Source of the DNA: Fibrobacter succinogenes
GTDB lineage: Bacteria > Fibrobacterota > Fibrobacteria > Fibrobacterales > Fibrobacteraceae
Assembly: GCA_902776765.1 (NCBI GenBank)
Contig: CACYRP010000013.1
Location: 1-59,508 of the forward strand
Length of the DNA: 59,508 bases
Direction: 5' to 3'
The position numbers and the translations under genes were made by a program. Positions 33,423 through 42,964 of the stretch are shown piece by piece (positions within the stretch are counted from its first letter, which is position 1; each line of letters begins with the position of its first letter). The notes beneath the pieces were generated by a model that saw only the letters and a list, made by a program, of their open reading frames with translations, made no database searches and was not told where the DNA came from.

Positions 33423-34741
33423 AGCCAAATCTTCTTAGAAATACATTGTTTATGAGAAGAAAGCCAATTCATCACTTGCGGCGATGTTATAATCTTCATC
33501 GGGACATCGTTAATCCACTCGACATAAAGTTTTGCAAATGCACGACATTCATTTTTGGGCGCCCAATAAATCACGGGGAGCAAATGCGCCGGAATTTCGT
33601 TACAGACAAAGCGTTCAACCGCATCGGCATCACATTCATCCATTTTATTTTCGCTAAAGATGATAATGTGAATGCGGCCAGGCCTTTCGCTTGCAAATAC
33701 TCCATCGACATCGAATATCTTGAGTTTATCGTGCGAATCATGGATAATTCCAAGCATCAATTCAACACGGCGGCGCCAAGCCTTGCCTGAACGGTGCTGC
33801 AAAAGTTTCGGGAGTTCACGCAAAAATTGCACCTTGCAACGGGTAAGTTTTGGCAAATCCACAAAGTTAAATTGCGGGAAATGCACGCCATACATGGCAA
33901 GCATCTGGTCCAGCGCACTGTTGTACTGTTCTAGATTTTTCAAAATCTTATCGAGGTCCACATTGCGCACAGAAAAAAGCTGCGGGAAGGTTTCGACTAA
34001 GCTCAAGAATTTTTTAAAGACATATTCAATTGGCGCTAAGAATTTCTTTAGCGGTTCCACGCCCTCCCCTTCCCTATAAATCGTCGGGAAAAGATCAATG
34101 ATTGGCTCCAAATCGGCCACATCGCGGTGGGTTCCGCGCGGCATTTCCACGTTATTTTGATTATCCGTGTATGCCTCGAATTTAGCATGCCTGCCAAGCC
34201 ATTTGATGCGGGCATCGCAAACATGGTCACCCATGCAACGCCACCTACGCCACAACCGCCAGAACATCGTGAAAATCGCGCCACTTATCCAGTCATTTAC
34301 AGTTCCCGACATGAAAATTTCGACTTTGTAAAAACCATTTTCGTCAATGACAAAGTTCACTTTTTCGGGGTAGCAGCGCCAATGCGTGTTAGGGTCTTCG
34401 CAATAAAGGTGTTTCTTGAAAAACGCAGAGTATTCCTCAAGCGTCACCGGGAAACGCTGCGTCACATACGCAGGGGCATACATCGCCTGCGAATCATAAT
34501 CGATATACCCGCTCGCATCCGAGAGGTAGTCCGCCACATCGAAACCCGTCTTGTAACCGAGTTCCGTCAGCGAAAAGACTATCTGTTCCAAGATCGTCAC
34601 GCCCGGATCATGGGCGTTATAGTCCGTCCAAATTTTTCCGCTCAGCTTTTGAACAAGCCCAATCGCTTCTTCGCGAATGGCGGCGTAATCGAACGGGCGA
34701 ACCTCTTGGCGAGATATCGTTATGGATTTCAATTCACTCAT
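33419..34741 (-). CDS. eCIS baseplate wedge protein (Afp11/Afp12-like, short)
   Basis: 440 residues. The N-terminal stretch (FDYAAIREEAIGLVQKLSG, DYNAHDPGVTILEQIVFSLT, LGYKTGFDVADYL) is the signature of the second baseplate-J-like component in Bacteroidetes-type eCIS clusters. The middle is long and helical (FLAPIEYVFKKFLSLVETFP) and the C-terminus is compact and aromatic (PVIYWAPKNECRAFAKLYVEW). It overlaps the genes on both sides by 4 nt, placing it in the baseplate operon. It probably forms the wedge that contacts sheath and J-protein. Confidence 0.8.
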   Translation of the reverse strand: MSELKSITISRQEVRPFDYAAIREEAIGLVQKLSGKIWTDYNAHDPGVTILEQIVFSLTELGYKTGFDVADYLSDASGYIDYDSQAMYAPAYVTQRFPVTLEEYSAFFKKHLYCEDPNTHWRCYPEKVNFVIDENGFYKVEIFMSGTVNDWISGAIFTMFWRLWRRWRCMGDHVCDARIKWLGRHAKFEAYTDNQNNVEMPRGTHRDVADLEPIIDLFPTIYREGEGVEPLKKFLAPIEYVFKKFLSLVETFPQLFSVRNVDLDKILKNLEQYNSALDQMLAMYGVHFPQFNFVDLPKLTRCKVQFLRELPKLLQHRSGKAWRRRVELMLGIIHDSHDKLKIFDVDGVFASERPGRIHIIIFSENKMDECDADAVERFVCNEIPAHLLPVIYWAPKNECRAFAKLYVEWINDVPMKIITSPQVMNWLSSHKQCISKKIWL

Positions 34742-35559
34742 TTCACAATAGATCCGATCATCTGCGTATCATACCAAAGCTTTGTGATGTGATAGCGCAC
34801 CTTGATTTTGCCCGTTTTATCGAACTTGTGGCGAACACGCATTTGGAGCGTGTATTCGTACTTGTTTTCGCCTTTTCTCCAGCGGATGTCGATTTTGGAA
34901 CCACGCCCACCGCTATACGACTGCGTGATTTCTACGGTTGGGTGCTCATTGAACACGTTCACGGCAATGGCATGCGCAAGCGCAAAGCGGCCATCGCCTT
35001 CGTTGCCTCCGACACCGGCTACGATTTCAAAACAATTACAGCCCGTCAAAACATCAGTGACATCGTGCCATTCGCCATCGGCAACAATTTCAAATTGCGG
35101 ATTTTCCGCACCGACACGGCCCTTTGACGCAATCAAGCCATCCACATCGAGTTCGCATCGCGGGGCCGCATTGCCAACGCCCACACGCACTTTCGGTTCT
35201 GCGCCATCGGCATTGTTCGGGCTAACAATCGTTAGCCCCGTATCATCGGAACCCATGTTCGGCGTTTTTACATTCAGCGAACTTTCGCCTTTTTCAACGT
35301 TCTTGCGAAGTTTCAAAAGCCACTGCGGCCTGTGTTCCGTGAGGTTTACAAAAAAGCTGGCCAAGCAACCGCTGTCTTTTTTCTGCTTGACTTGCAGGCC
35401 GATTTCTTCGTCAACGTCAAAGCCTTCGTCAACGGAATTCACCAAAGAATCAATAAGGCTCATGAAGTCTTCTTCGGTCGGCATGCGGCCAGCCTTAAAG
35501 CGCTCTTTCAGCTCCTTACGACTCAATTTGAGATATTGCATATTTTGTCCAGACATCAT
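34738..35559 (-). CDS. eCIS fibre-like/baseplate-associated protein (Afp13-like position)
   Basis: 273 residues. The N-terminus is helical (KLSRKELKERFKAGRMPTEE, DSLVNSVDEG). The middle has a fibre-type beta segment (RVGVGNAAPRCELDVDGLIA followed by KGRVG), which in phage and eCIS fibres forms trimeric stems. The C-terminal domain is beta-rich (TVEITQSYSGGRGSKIDIRW). It lies between the two J-like baseplate genes with 4-nt overlaps. A receptor-binding or collar-fibre role is likely but inferred. It lacks long repeats, so the fibre is short. Confidence 0.6.
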   Translation of the reverse strand: MMSGQNMQYLKLSRKELKERFKAGRMPTEEDFMSLIDSLVNSVDEGFDVDEEIGLQVKQKKDSGCLASFFVNLTEHRPQWLLKLRKNVEKGESSLNVKTPNMGSDDTGLTIVSPNNADGAEPKVRVGVGNAAPRCELDVDGLIASKGRVGAENPQFEIVADGEWHDVTDVLTGCNCFEIVAGVGGNEGDGRFALAHAIAVNVFNEHPTVEITQSYSGGRGSKIDIRWRKGENKYEYTLQMRVRHKFDKTGKIKVRYHITKLWYDTQMIGSIVK

Positions 35560-38500
35560 GATTTCCTTATGATAAATGTTTGACCAATTTCAAGACCGCC
35601 ATATCCGTTATTGACGTTATCAGCACACGAGCGTACACTCGAATTGACATCGTTAATAAAGTGTTTGCGCATAGGCACCGAAATACTCCACGGGAACGAG
35701 CCGCGCAAAATTTTATCGTCCGTATTTTCAAAAAGGTTCACCATGTATTTTTGCTCGTCCGTCGATACAATTTTCATGATGGTAAAGTCATCGCCAACTT
35801 GCTCTATGTAATCAAGGCTTTCGATATACGCCTTGAGGTTTTCCTTGTTGAGCGACCAGCCAAAATGTTCGGTAATCCCGCCCACTTCCGGGAACCACGG
35901 CGAAAGATAGCGGTTGATTTTTTCATTCAAATCCAACAGGATTTTACCTTCGTCACCACGGCTACGCAGCTTGACATTGCAACGGACTTGCAACTTGTCA
36001 AAGAAGGGATTGATAACGCGAATCTTGGCAAGGCCTGTCACTTTTTTCTGCAAGAACTCGCGGATATCACGCAAGACAGAACCGTTCAAGCAAGGGTCCC
36101 ACTGGAAACTTCCATCGCAATACAGCGATGAAACCGGAACGACTAAGATGTTCCCAGGGCTTGTAAAGTCATAGCGCTTAGACACCTCGCTCATTCTCAC
36201 ATGCGGGAAACATTTTACCTTGTGAACTTCCGGGAAGGCTTCCAAAATCATGCGTTCATAATCTTCGATGCAAACGCTGCGATTCTTGTGGTACAGCGAT
36301 TCCGCGACACGCACGCGCATTTTATGGTCAGATTCACGGGCCTTTCCGCCAAACGATTCTTCGAACTGGTAAACACACGAAAGTCCGCTAACGCTTGTCG
36401 AAACTTCCTTGATGGTTTGCGGTTTGCAGTGTTCCAAAATGCTCCCGTCTTCAAAACCGCTAACGCGCTTGACTTCGAGAGACTGCGAAAAGATTGTCAA
36501 AAGTCTAGAACATTCACGCCAGCTATCGTTGTGCGGCGTAATGCGAATCCAGTACATGTCTTGCGGCATCAAATGCGTTTTGCTCGCCATATCCTGCGGC
36601 AAGTCAAGCGTCACGATTCCCGACGAAGTAAAGTTCGCCGTTGAATCGGCCAAGCGATTTTCGTCGGGCAAGTTTTTCCAACCATTCTGTCCGAGATAGG
36701 CCCAGCAATATTTACCGTTCGAGCGCAAAGCGGAGTCGCGGTTCATGACAAAATAAAGATTTGCCTTTTTCGGTTTACCCTTAAAAGTAAGCCCCAAGAA
36801 CAATGCGCCATTTCGAATAAATACAACTTCTTTACGGCTATACCCAAACGGATGCAAATAGAAAACGCCATCCACATCATGAGCATTCGAGACAATCGAG
36901 ACATCGGCATAAGACGTGTAATCGACATACAAATCCTCGACACTCGGCGTATAGGGCTGATTCGGCAAGTCGTCCACATTTTTTTTCTTGAGGATTTGCG
37001 ACAAGAATGAATTGCAAATCGCGCGCGAAATTTCGCCATGCATAAAAGCCTTGGACGGAGAAATCAATTGCATCTTGAAAAACCCATCCTTCATCATCGG
37101 CGAATACATAAAGTTATCGTCATCTGGGACAAGGCCACTCACGCGCGAACCGACAATGCTATTGAACGAAATATTGAAATCCGTCGGGATTTCGGCAATA
37201 CCGCGATCATAGCCAAAGAAGGTATTTTTTTCGGTGTTAAAGAGTTTGCACGTAACAGCCGTTTTTTCGGACGGGATCCATATACCGCCATACAACCCGC
37301 TCAGCGATACTTCAAAATCCGAGGTATGAGGAGGGGTATCGTATTGCGCATACCATTCCGAAAAATCCTTACAAATCGGTAGCCCGCTCCACTTGCCGCG
37401 AACTCCAAACGATTCCAGTTTTTTTCCGCAAATTTCTTTGCAGCCTATAATAAAGGCGCTACCCACTTTAGGAACAGAGCCAAATATTTGCACCGGCAGA
37501 AGAGTCGATGCAGGGCCATATTCATTGGAAACAACGATATCGCGACATTTCGAAACATTCACTTCGACATGAACGCTCTGGATTTGCAGTTTAATAAGCG
37601 AATACCAAAGCGCCTCGGACTTACGCGGATTTACCAAAAGACGGAGTATCGGATTTTTAGCGTGATAGTCACCGCCATGGATTTCGGGATCGTAATTGAT
37701 GATCGCCGGATCTGTATCCTTAATCGTAAACTCTAGGGATATTTGATTTTCAGGGCATTCGGAACTGAGGTTACTACAGCCGAGTTTATAATCTTCAATA
37801 TCAAGCCATCCGTTCTGAGCCGTTACCGAAATGGCAAAGGCATTCGAAAACGCCGCCGAAAATTCACTGGCATTGCCCTCTTTCTTTTCGACAACGGTAT
37901 CGCGCACCGAAGCTGCCGAAAAGATGACATTCATTTTTACATTTCGCACGCCGCTAGACATGTAGAAAATGCGGTTCGAAATGCAGATACCCACCTTGGA
38001 AAATTCCGTTCCTTCAGGCAAATCGTTTGAACGCGTAAGGCCAAACAATGGGTACGGAGTCATCTTAAGCCCGCTCGCATTTTTCGGCGTGTACACAGGA
38101 ATTTCGGCCTGCGTAATCGGGTAACCCCTTGCGCAAGAAACCGTGAGGATTCGCGCGACCTTTACATCATTGATATCCGTATCGTTAACGGATTCAAACA
38201 CGACATTTTCGCCCTTGCTGTTTTCGCCGGCGCTAAAGCGAGTTCCCTTGGGGAGCACGCACGAGACATCGTCGTTATCGATTTCAAACGTGACAAAGGC
38301 ATGGTCGCCTTCGGCCGCGCGATTCGATTCGCCGAGAACATTGCGGTAATAAAAATCAATCCGCTTATCCGGGAATTGATTAAGCGCCCCTTGCACACGG
38401 CCCATAAGCTTTGCACAAACAGCATAGATAGCAACCGCCGGATCCGTTCTGCCATCGGCCTCGCCATTCAGCATTTCTACGACTTTAGCCAAGTCAACAT

Positions 38501-38666
38501 TATCAAAGAAATGCGGAGAGCCATTTTCTCTGGCATAGTTTTTCATAATCCCAAGAAGCGCTTCTTGAGGTACCGAATCAATTGAATAAAAGCCCGGCGC
38601 AAGTTCTTTAAACTCGCGGGCGCTCTGACTCAATCCATCCTGTATTCGAAAAAATTTACCAGCCAT
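35556..38666 (-). CDS. eCIS baseplate J-like protein (Afp11-like)
   Basis: ATG 38666 (MAGKFFRIQ) is chosen; a TTG at 38675 is also in frame, and no clear ribosome site distinguishes them. About 1036 residues. The N-terminus (FYYRNVLGESNRAAEGDHAF, then VLPKGTRFSAGENSKGE) has the layout of large baseplate-J proteins, and the C-terminus (SVCIEDYERMILEAFPEVHK, KVTGLAKIRVINPFFDKLQV) is the conserved J domain. It forms the baseplate wedge around the spike. Overlaps the fibre-like gene by 4 nt. Confidence 0.8.
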   Translation of the reverse strand: MAGKFFRIQDGLSQSAREFKELAPGFYSIDSVPQEALLGIMKNYARENGSPHFFDNVDLAKVVEMLNGEADGRTDPAVAIYAVCAKLMGRVQGALNQFPDKRIDFYYRNVLGESNRAAEGDHAFVTFEIDNDDVSCVLPKGTRFSAGENSKGENVVFESVNDTDINDVKVARILTVSCARGYPITQAEIPVYTPKNASGLKMTPYPLFGLTRSNDLPEGTEFSKVGICISNRIFYMSSGVRNVKMNVIFSAASVRDTVVEKKEGNASEFSAAFSNAFAISVTAQNGWLDIEDYKLGCSNLSSECPENQISLEFTIKDTDPAIINYDPEIHGGDYHAKNPILRLLVNPRKSEALWYSLIKLQIQSVHVEVNVSKCRDIVVSNEYGPASTLLPVQIFGSVPKVGSAFIIGCKEICGKKLESFGVRGKWSGLPICKDFSEWYAQYDTPPHTSDFEVSLSGLYGGIWIPSEKTAVTCKLFNTEKNTFFGYDRGIAEIPTDFNISFNSIVGSRVSGLVPDDDNFMYSPMMKDGFFKMQLISPSKAFMHGEISRAICNSFLSQILKKKNVDDLPNQPYTPSVEDLYVDYTSYADVSIVSNAHDVDGVFYLHPFGYSRKEVVFIRNGALFLGLTFKGKPKKANLYFVMNRDSALRSNGKYCWAYLGQNGWKNLPDENRLADSTANFTSSGIVTLDLPQDMASKTHLMPQDMYWIRITPHNDSWRECSRLLTIFSQSLEVKRVSGFEDGSILEHCKPQTIKEVSTSVSGLSCVYQFEESFGGKARESDHKMRVRVAESLYHKNRSVCIEDYERMILEAFPEVHKVKCFPHVRMSEVSKRYDFTSPGNILVVPVSSLYCDGSFQWDPCLNGSVLRDIREFLQKKVTGLAKIRVINPFFDKLQVRCNVKLRSRGDEGKILLDLNEKINRYLSPWFPEVGGITEHFGWSLNKENLKAYIESLDYIEQVGDDFTIMKIVSTDEQKYMVNLFENTDDKILRGSFPWSISVPMRKHFINDVNSSVRSCADNVNNGYGGLEIGQTFIIRKS

Positions 38667-38682
38667 ATTGTTCAATCATCAA

Positions 38683-39090
38683 CTAAATGCTCACATCCGT
38701 CGCTTCGTTCAAGTAGAACGGGAACACCAAATTCCTACGGCTATTTGTAGAACGTACAACATAAACAACATTGATATTCAGCACGCCCACTTTTTCAGTC
38801 TGTTCCACGACAACGGCTTCTACATCGACGCGCGGCTCATTCAAAAGTATCGCTCTTCGAATTTCACCTTTGATAAGCGTTTCGGTGCGCAATGAAAAAG
38901 ATTCAAAGCAAAAATCTCGCAAACGCGAGCCGAATTCCGGCTGCATCGTACGTTCACCGGGGTATGTCATCAAGATAATGCGCAAGCTTTCTGCAATATC
39001 GTCTTCGAATTCCGACATTTTTGCGCCCCCTTTCTCGGAGAACGAAACTGGGAACGACCATCCACGCCCTAAAAATGAAGTATCAAGCAC
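38683..39090 (-). CDS. gp25-like baseplate protein (Afp9-like)
   Basis: The GTG at 39090 is preferred as start because GGAGG lies 5 nt upstream, inside the end of the PAAR gene; a TTG at 39102 lacks a site. 135 residues: FLGRGWSFPVSF, SLRIILMTYPGERTMQPEFG and LRDFCFESF are the gp25/Afp9 signature (T4 gp25 and T6SS TssE relatives). It nucleates sheath polymerisation on the baseplate. Between PAAR and J-protein genes, as in other eCIS loci. Confidence 0.9.
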   Translation of the reverse strand: MLDTSFLGRGWSFPVSFSEKGGAKMSEFEDDIAESLRIILMTYPGERTMQPEFGSRLRDFCFESFSLRTETLIKGEIRRAILLNEPRVDVEAVVVEQTEKVGVLNINVVYVVRSTNSRRNLVFPFYLNEATDVSI

Positions 39091-39091
39091 C

Positions 39092-39397
39092 CTAACCTCC
39101 AATCATCACCGTTGGGCAGCCAAGTACAATTGTGCCGCCATGCGCCGTAGAATCGCCCATGCGCGCCGCAGGTTTTCCGCAAATCATCACGGTGGCAGAA
39201 CCTTTTATAATGGAATCAGGCGGGCCGACACAAACGCACGAATCGCCCACGACAGCAGCCGGAAGCTTGCCTATCAATACGGTAGGGGCACCAGGCCCAA
39301 CAACGGGGCCGCCCACATGCGGAATCGGCGAAGGAAAAGCCGGCGTTTGCATGGGGCATGTATGCATATCTGTAATTCTTGCTGCTGGTGGCATCAT
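39092..39397 (-). CDS. PAAR-repeat spike tip protein (Afp10-like)
   Basis: 101 residues, glycine- and proline-rich, composed of PAAR-type repeats: MPPAARITDMHTCP at the N-terminus, then GGPVVGPGAPTVLIGKLPAA, GDSCVC, IIKGSATVMICGKPAARMGD and STAHGGTIVLGCPTVMIGG. PAAR proteins cap the VgrG-like spike and bind a metal with His/Cys residues. No C-terminal toxin extension is present. Confidence 0.9.
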   Translation of the reverse strand: MMPPAARITDMHTCPMQTPAFPSPIPHVGGPVVGPGAPTVLIGKLPAAVVGDSCVCVGPPDSIIKGSATVMICGKPAARMGDSTAHGGTIVLGCPTVMIGG

Positions 39398-39402
39398 TCC
39401 TC

Positions 39403-41199
39403 CTAGTTAATCATCACCATGGCGCCCTTGATCACCGTCTGCCCAGACGCAGAGACTTCGGCCTTGGCGTTGCCCTTACCGGTAAAACCGACCTTTCCGT
39501 TAAATTCCACATTCAGCCCTTCGCCCTTGAGATCACCGCTCTTTACAGCAAGACCGATTCCACTCACCGCCGAAACGCTGAACTTGCCCTTGGTATCGAT
39601 AGTGATATCCTTTTTCGATTCCATCTTGATGCCGCTATCGGACATTTCAACTTTATTGCCAGAGCCATCTTCCACCGAGATTTTCTTGGCTTTGTCATCA
39701 AGAACGAACTTGCGATCGCCCGGAGTTGAAATCGTAATGGATTTGTCTTCTTCGTTAAATTCAACGCTCAGCTTTTCGCGCGTGAGAATTTTCTTGACAT
39801 TATTTTTCTGTTCAAGCGCTTGCGGCGGCGTTCGCTTGCCGCTGTAAAGGCTACCCAAAATCACAGGGCTCGAAGGGTCTCCTCCGAAAAAGCCGAGAAT
39901 CACTTCGTCGCCCACTTCGGGATAGAACAAAAAGCCCACACCATTCGATGCATAAGCGCCACCAAGGCGCGCCCACACATCTTGCGTTGTGTTTTCCATC
40001 AAAGGTATTTTCACCTTGACGCGATTTAAATTATCAGGGTCTTCGTGAATTTGCTCCACGATGCCCGTCAAAAGTCCATGTACACCACAGTTTATTCCAG
40101 AAGAAATCGGTGCAGACGTTTCAAATTTTTCGTAGAACCATTCTTTGGACATGCCAAACGAAAATTCAGTTGTCCAGAGTCCATCAGAGAAATGATGATG
40201 AATCCCCGAAACAAGAGCGTTCCCTTTAAAACGCGTCCCGACATTCTTCAACGCAACCAAACCGCCCAATGCACCTTTCGTTGTTCCCCAACACACCACA
40301 GAACCACAAACACGAGAAAGCTCGTTTTTCAATTGATCGGCCTCAGCCCAAGATTTCAGTTCACCTTTAGGCACCTGAGAATTTATTTGAAGTGTATTGG
40401 TGGCGACTTTTAAAACTTCTTGAAGTTTTGTATTGCTAAAACTGTTTTGCCCGCCCAAGGATTTCATACCGGAATTATCCGAAATGACTTCTTGTTTTGT
40501 GACATCCCACGATTTGGCAACAACCTTCTTGACTTGCGAAAGAGCGTTTGCTTCGGCCTTGAACTCAATGATATCCGTTCCCCACGTGAGTTCTACCTCG
40601 GCACTTCCTGTTGCTGCAATTTTCTTTATAGATAAATTGTTACCTTCAGTTACAAGCCAACAACCATTGGCTTCGGCTCGCGTCATGATAAAATCCCAAT
40701 CGGTGCAATAATACTGCAAAATTTCTTTATGTGCAGCACCGCCCATACTAGAACTTAGCGTAACACCGCCATAGTTTCCTGTGATTTCATTAACGATGGC
40801 ATCATCCGTTTTGTTCAGATAGTTCGCATTTTTACGCGCGCAAGTCATGGCGATTGCCTTATTACGGCATTCGATTTTTACACAACTGCGCCCTCTCTTA
40901 GAAATCGTAACGCCATGACGCACAACGATTCCTTTGAACACAGCATTTGCATTTGTGCCATAGCCCAACTTAACCGTAATTTCGGAGCCGGGTTCAAGGG
41001 TATTGCCATCGCTCAGCGGGAAAGTTCCCTTGCTCATTTCGCCATCTTCAATAACAATGACGGCTTTGGGAATCATGTTAATATTGTAATAGACATCTAC
41101 AGATACAACAGGAATTGCAGACGACAGCGCCTTGCCACCGCCTTCAATAACGCACTCAGCTACACCTTCCGCACTTGAAATAGGAGATTTTCCAGACAT
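39403..41199 (-). CDS. VgrG-like spike protein (Afp8-like)
   Basis: 598 residues. The gp27-like N-terminal region (residues about 30-370) includes ITVKLGYGTNANAVFKG and DWDFIMTRAEANGCWLV. The OB fold follows (GLLTGIVEQIHEDPDNLNRV, KIPLMENTTQDVWARL), then FFGGDPSSPVILGSLY. The end is a repeated beta-helix spike of alternating KSGDLKGEGLNVEFNG-type units that carries the PAAR tip. It is 5 nt upstream of the PAAR gene. Confidence 0.9.
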   Translation of the reverse strand: MSGKSPISSAEGVAECVIEGGGKALSSAIPVVSVDVYYNINMIPKAVIVIEDGEMSKGTFPLSDGNTLEPGSEITVKLGYGTNANAVFKGIVVRHGVTISKRGRSCVKIECRNKAIAMTCARKNANYLNKTDDAIVNEITGNYGGVTLSSSMGGAAHKEILQYYCTDWDFIMTRAEANGCWLVTEGNNLSIKKIAATGSAEVELTWGTDIIEFKAEANALSQVKKVVAKSWDVTKQEVISDNSGMKSLGGQNSFSNTKLQEVLKVATNTLQINSQVPKGELKSWAEADQLKNELSRVCGSVVCWGTTKGALGGLVALKNVGTRFKGNALVSGIHHHFSDGLWTTEFSFGMSKEWFYEKFETSAPISSGINCGVHGLLTGIVEQIHEDPDNLNRVKVKIPLMENTTQDVWARLGGAYASNGVGFLFYPEVGDEVILGFFGGDPSSPVILGSLYSGKRTPPQALEQKNNVKKILTREKLSVEFNEEDKSITISTPGDRKFVLDDKAKKISVEDGSGNKVEMSDSGIKMESKKDITIDTKGKFSVSAVSGIGLAVKSGDLKGEGLNVEFNGKVGFTGKGNAKAEVSASGQTVIKGAMVMIN

Positions 41200-41206
41200 T
41201 CAAACC

Positions 41207-41845
41207 TCAATCGACAAGTGGCGGGAACATAAGGCGCGTTCCGGGTTTTAAACGGCAAAAACTCGAAAGTCCATTAATTCGTGCCACCTGCATATAATAT
41301 GACGAATCCTTATATACTTTGTTGCAAAGATTCGGAAGAGTGTCCCCCGCCTTGACTTCTATAATATGGGTGAGGTCCGGAGAGCTTTTGTTCGCTTCGG
41401 CCTCAATCTCAGTCATCGTCTGATACGAAATAAATTCCAGCTCAATTTCTGCGCGGAGCGGGCCACCCTCAGAATCAAAGAGGGTGTATGTTACATCAAT
41501 CGTAAGCAAACGCCCCTTGAATTGATTCGACCCCCAAATAACATCAACTATTGGAGGTTCATGAGAGCTTCCATCATAATCATAGACGACGCTTTTGAGT
41601 AACTTGACCATTGCGTCAATGGTTCCATTCGGAATGGGCCATTGCGCTACAGGGATTACACCAGTCGTATCTAAAAAAATTTTCGGAACCTTAAATTTAG
41701 ATCCGCCATATTGATTAAACTTCGGACCTCTCTGCTCATTGGTATCAGAATATTCAATAGAATCCTTAACGTTATATTTTTCAGGATTCACCATGGCAGT
41801 AAATTCTTTGCCATTTGCTTTTATTTTCAGTTTTTCCTGAGCCAT
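41207..41845 (-). CDS. LysM-containing hub protein (Afp7-like)
   Basis: 212 residues: an N-terminal domain (KIKANGKEFTAMVNPEKYN, FKVPKIFLDTTGV, FKGRLLTIDVTYTLFDSEG) and a C-terminal LysM (IEVKAGDTLPNLCNKVYKDS, then VARINGLSS, RLKPGTRLMFPP). This is the eCIS/phage gp53-like hub protein that links tube and spike. It lies 7 nt from the spike gene. Confidence 0.88.
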   Translation of the reverse strand: MAQEKLKIKANGKEFTAMVNPEKYNVKDSIEYSDTNEQRGPKFNQYGGSKFKVPKIFLDTTGVIPVAQWPIPNGTIDAMVKLLKSVVYDYDGSSHEPPIVDVIWGSNQFKGRLLTIDVTYTLFDSEGGPLRAEIELEFISYQTMTEIEAEANKSSPDLTHIIEVKAGDTLPNLCNKVYKDSSYYMQVARINGLSSFCRLKPGTRLMFPPLVD

Positions 41846-41847
41846 GT

Positions 41848-42003
41848 TTAACGGTCCCTCATCCGGTCTTCAGATTCGCTAATGAGCTCTTTGCACTCGT
41901 CCAAAATTTCAGAACGCAAATTTTCAATTCTGCTAAATACTTTATCTTCGGCAGAACCTGACACATGAACATTAATGACCAAATTTTTTATTTCTAACGA
42001 CAT
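41848..42003 (-). CDS. DUF5908-like small eCIS protein, 51 aa
   Basis: A short frame between the LysM and tube genes encodes MSLEIKNLVINVHVSGSAED followed by a charged helix (NLRSEILDECKELISESEDR). The beta-strand start 'xIEIKxLxIxxxV' and length fit the small DUF5908 proteins found at this exact place in Bacteroidetes-type eCIS clusters. It fills the gap with 8 nt to the tube gene and 2 nt to the LysM gene, so it is very likely a real gene. Function unknown. Confidence 0.75.
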   Translation of the reverse strand: MSLEIKNLVINVHVSGSAEDKVFSRIENLRSEILDECKELISESEDRMRDR

Positions 42004-42011
42004 CTAAAACC

Positions 42012-42476
42012 TTAATTAACGTCCATTGAATAGTACTTTAGCGAAACCGTCTCTATAGCTATTTCACTTTTTTCAGCGTTAAAGGCTCCTAGACTCCATT
42101 TTACAGGATAGGCGTCATTAAAAGTCCATGAGGCCACAGGTAATTTCATTTCATCCAGAAGCATCACAACTACCGTTTTGGGCTTAATGCGACCAGTTAT
42201 TAATGGTGCACTTATACATTCCTTACACCATAAGAAAAACGGATCTATAACCTTCAACATTCCGCGTTTCAAAACAAGATCGCCATAAGTTTTTTTGGTA
42301 GGAACATAATAACAATGGGAATCATCGCCCCCCGATACAACTCGCTCAGACTCCACCGTTGTATCAATTCCACTCACTTCGTTAAACGCAGTGGCGAGAC
42401 CGTCAATAACAACGCGAAAGTAAAACGAAACTGGATGGATCCAGTCTTCAACACCAGAAATATCGAAGAGCGACAT
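42012..42476 (-). CDS. eCIS inner tube protein (Afp5-like)
   Basis: 154 residues of the T4 gp19/Hcp-like tube fold: HPVSFYFRVVIDGLATAFNE, VSGIDTTVESE, KRGMLKVIDPFFLWCKE and the C-terminal AEKSEIAIETVSLKYYSM. It is the second of two tube genes and the more divergent one; in Afp the equivalent protein sits at the tube-baseplate junction. It follows the other tube gene by 11 nt. Confidence 0.9.
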   Translation of the reverse strand: MSLFDISGVEDWIHPVSFYFRVVIDGLATAFNEVSGIDTTVESERVVSGGDDSHCYYVPTKKTYGDLVLKRGMLKVIDPFFLWCKECISAPLITGRIKPKTVVVMLLDEMKLPVASWTFNDAYPVKWSLGAFNAEKSEIAIETVSLKYYSMDVN

Positions 42477-42487
42477 GATTCTACCTA

Positions 42488-42949
42488 TTAACCGTTAGTG
42501 ATTTCAAGACCTTCGTGAACAATTTCGATGGACTCAATCGCAACGTTGTTATCGTCGGACTTCATGCCATCGGTACTGATCTTTGTCGGCCATGCATTCT
42601 TGAGGGTCCAAGTCATCGTCGGAGTATCCGTTTCATCAAGAAGGCTAATCGTAACGGTAATACGTTCGATCGTATTCATCTTGATTTTCGAGAACCAATC
42701 CCAGAACTTGTTATCGCCCTTGAAAATGCCCTTCTTCATCGTTACGTTGTCGTAAGTCAAGAGACCCGGCATCTTCACAACAGAGAAAATGCTACTATCG
42801 CCAGAGCGGTACTTGATTTCATCAGCTTTTGCAGAAAGTCCAGTAACTTCCTGGAAAGACATTTGAGCATCCCCCCACTTTACGAGAAAGTGGAATTTCG
42901 GCATGGGCCATATGCTTGCACTTTGTGCTGCGCCATTTTCATCAGCCAT
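42488..42949 (-). CDS. eCIS inner tube protein, main (Afp1-like)
   Basis: 153 residues: WPMPKFHFLVKWGDAQMSFQ, EVTGLSAKADEIKYRSGD, MKKGIFKGDNKFWDWFSKI and a closing AIESIEIVHEGLEI. This is the standard tail tube subunit that polymerises as stacked hexamers. It is immediately downstream of the sheath gene (15 nt). Confidence 0.92.
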   Translation of the reverse strand: MADENGAAQSASIWPMPKFHFLVKWGDAQMSFQEVTGLSAKADEIKYRSGDSSIFSVVKMPGLLTYDNVTMKKGIFKGDNKFWDWFSKIKMNTIERITVTISLLDETDTPTMTWTLKNAWPTKISTDGMKSDDNNVAIESIEIVHEGLEITNG

Positions 42950-42964
42950 GTTAATTACCCCCTA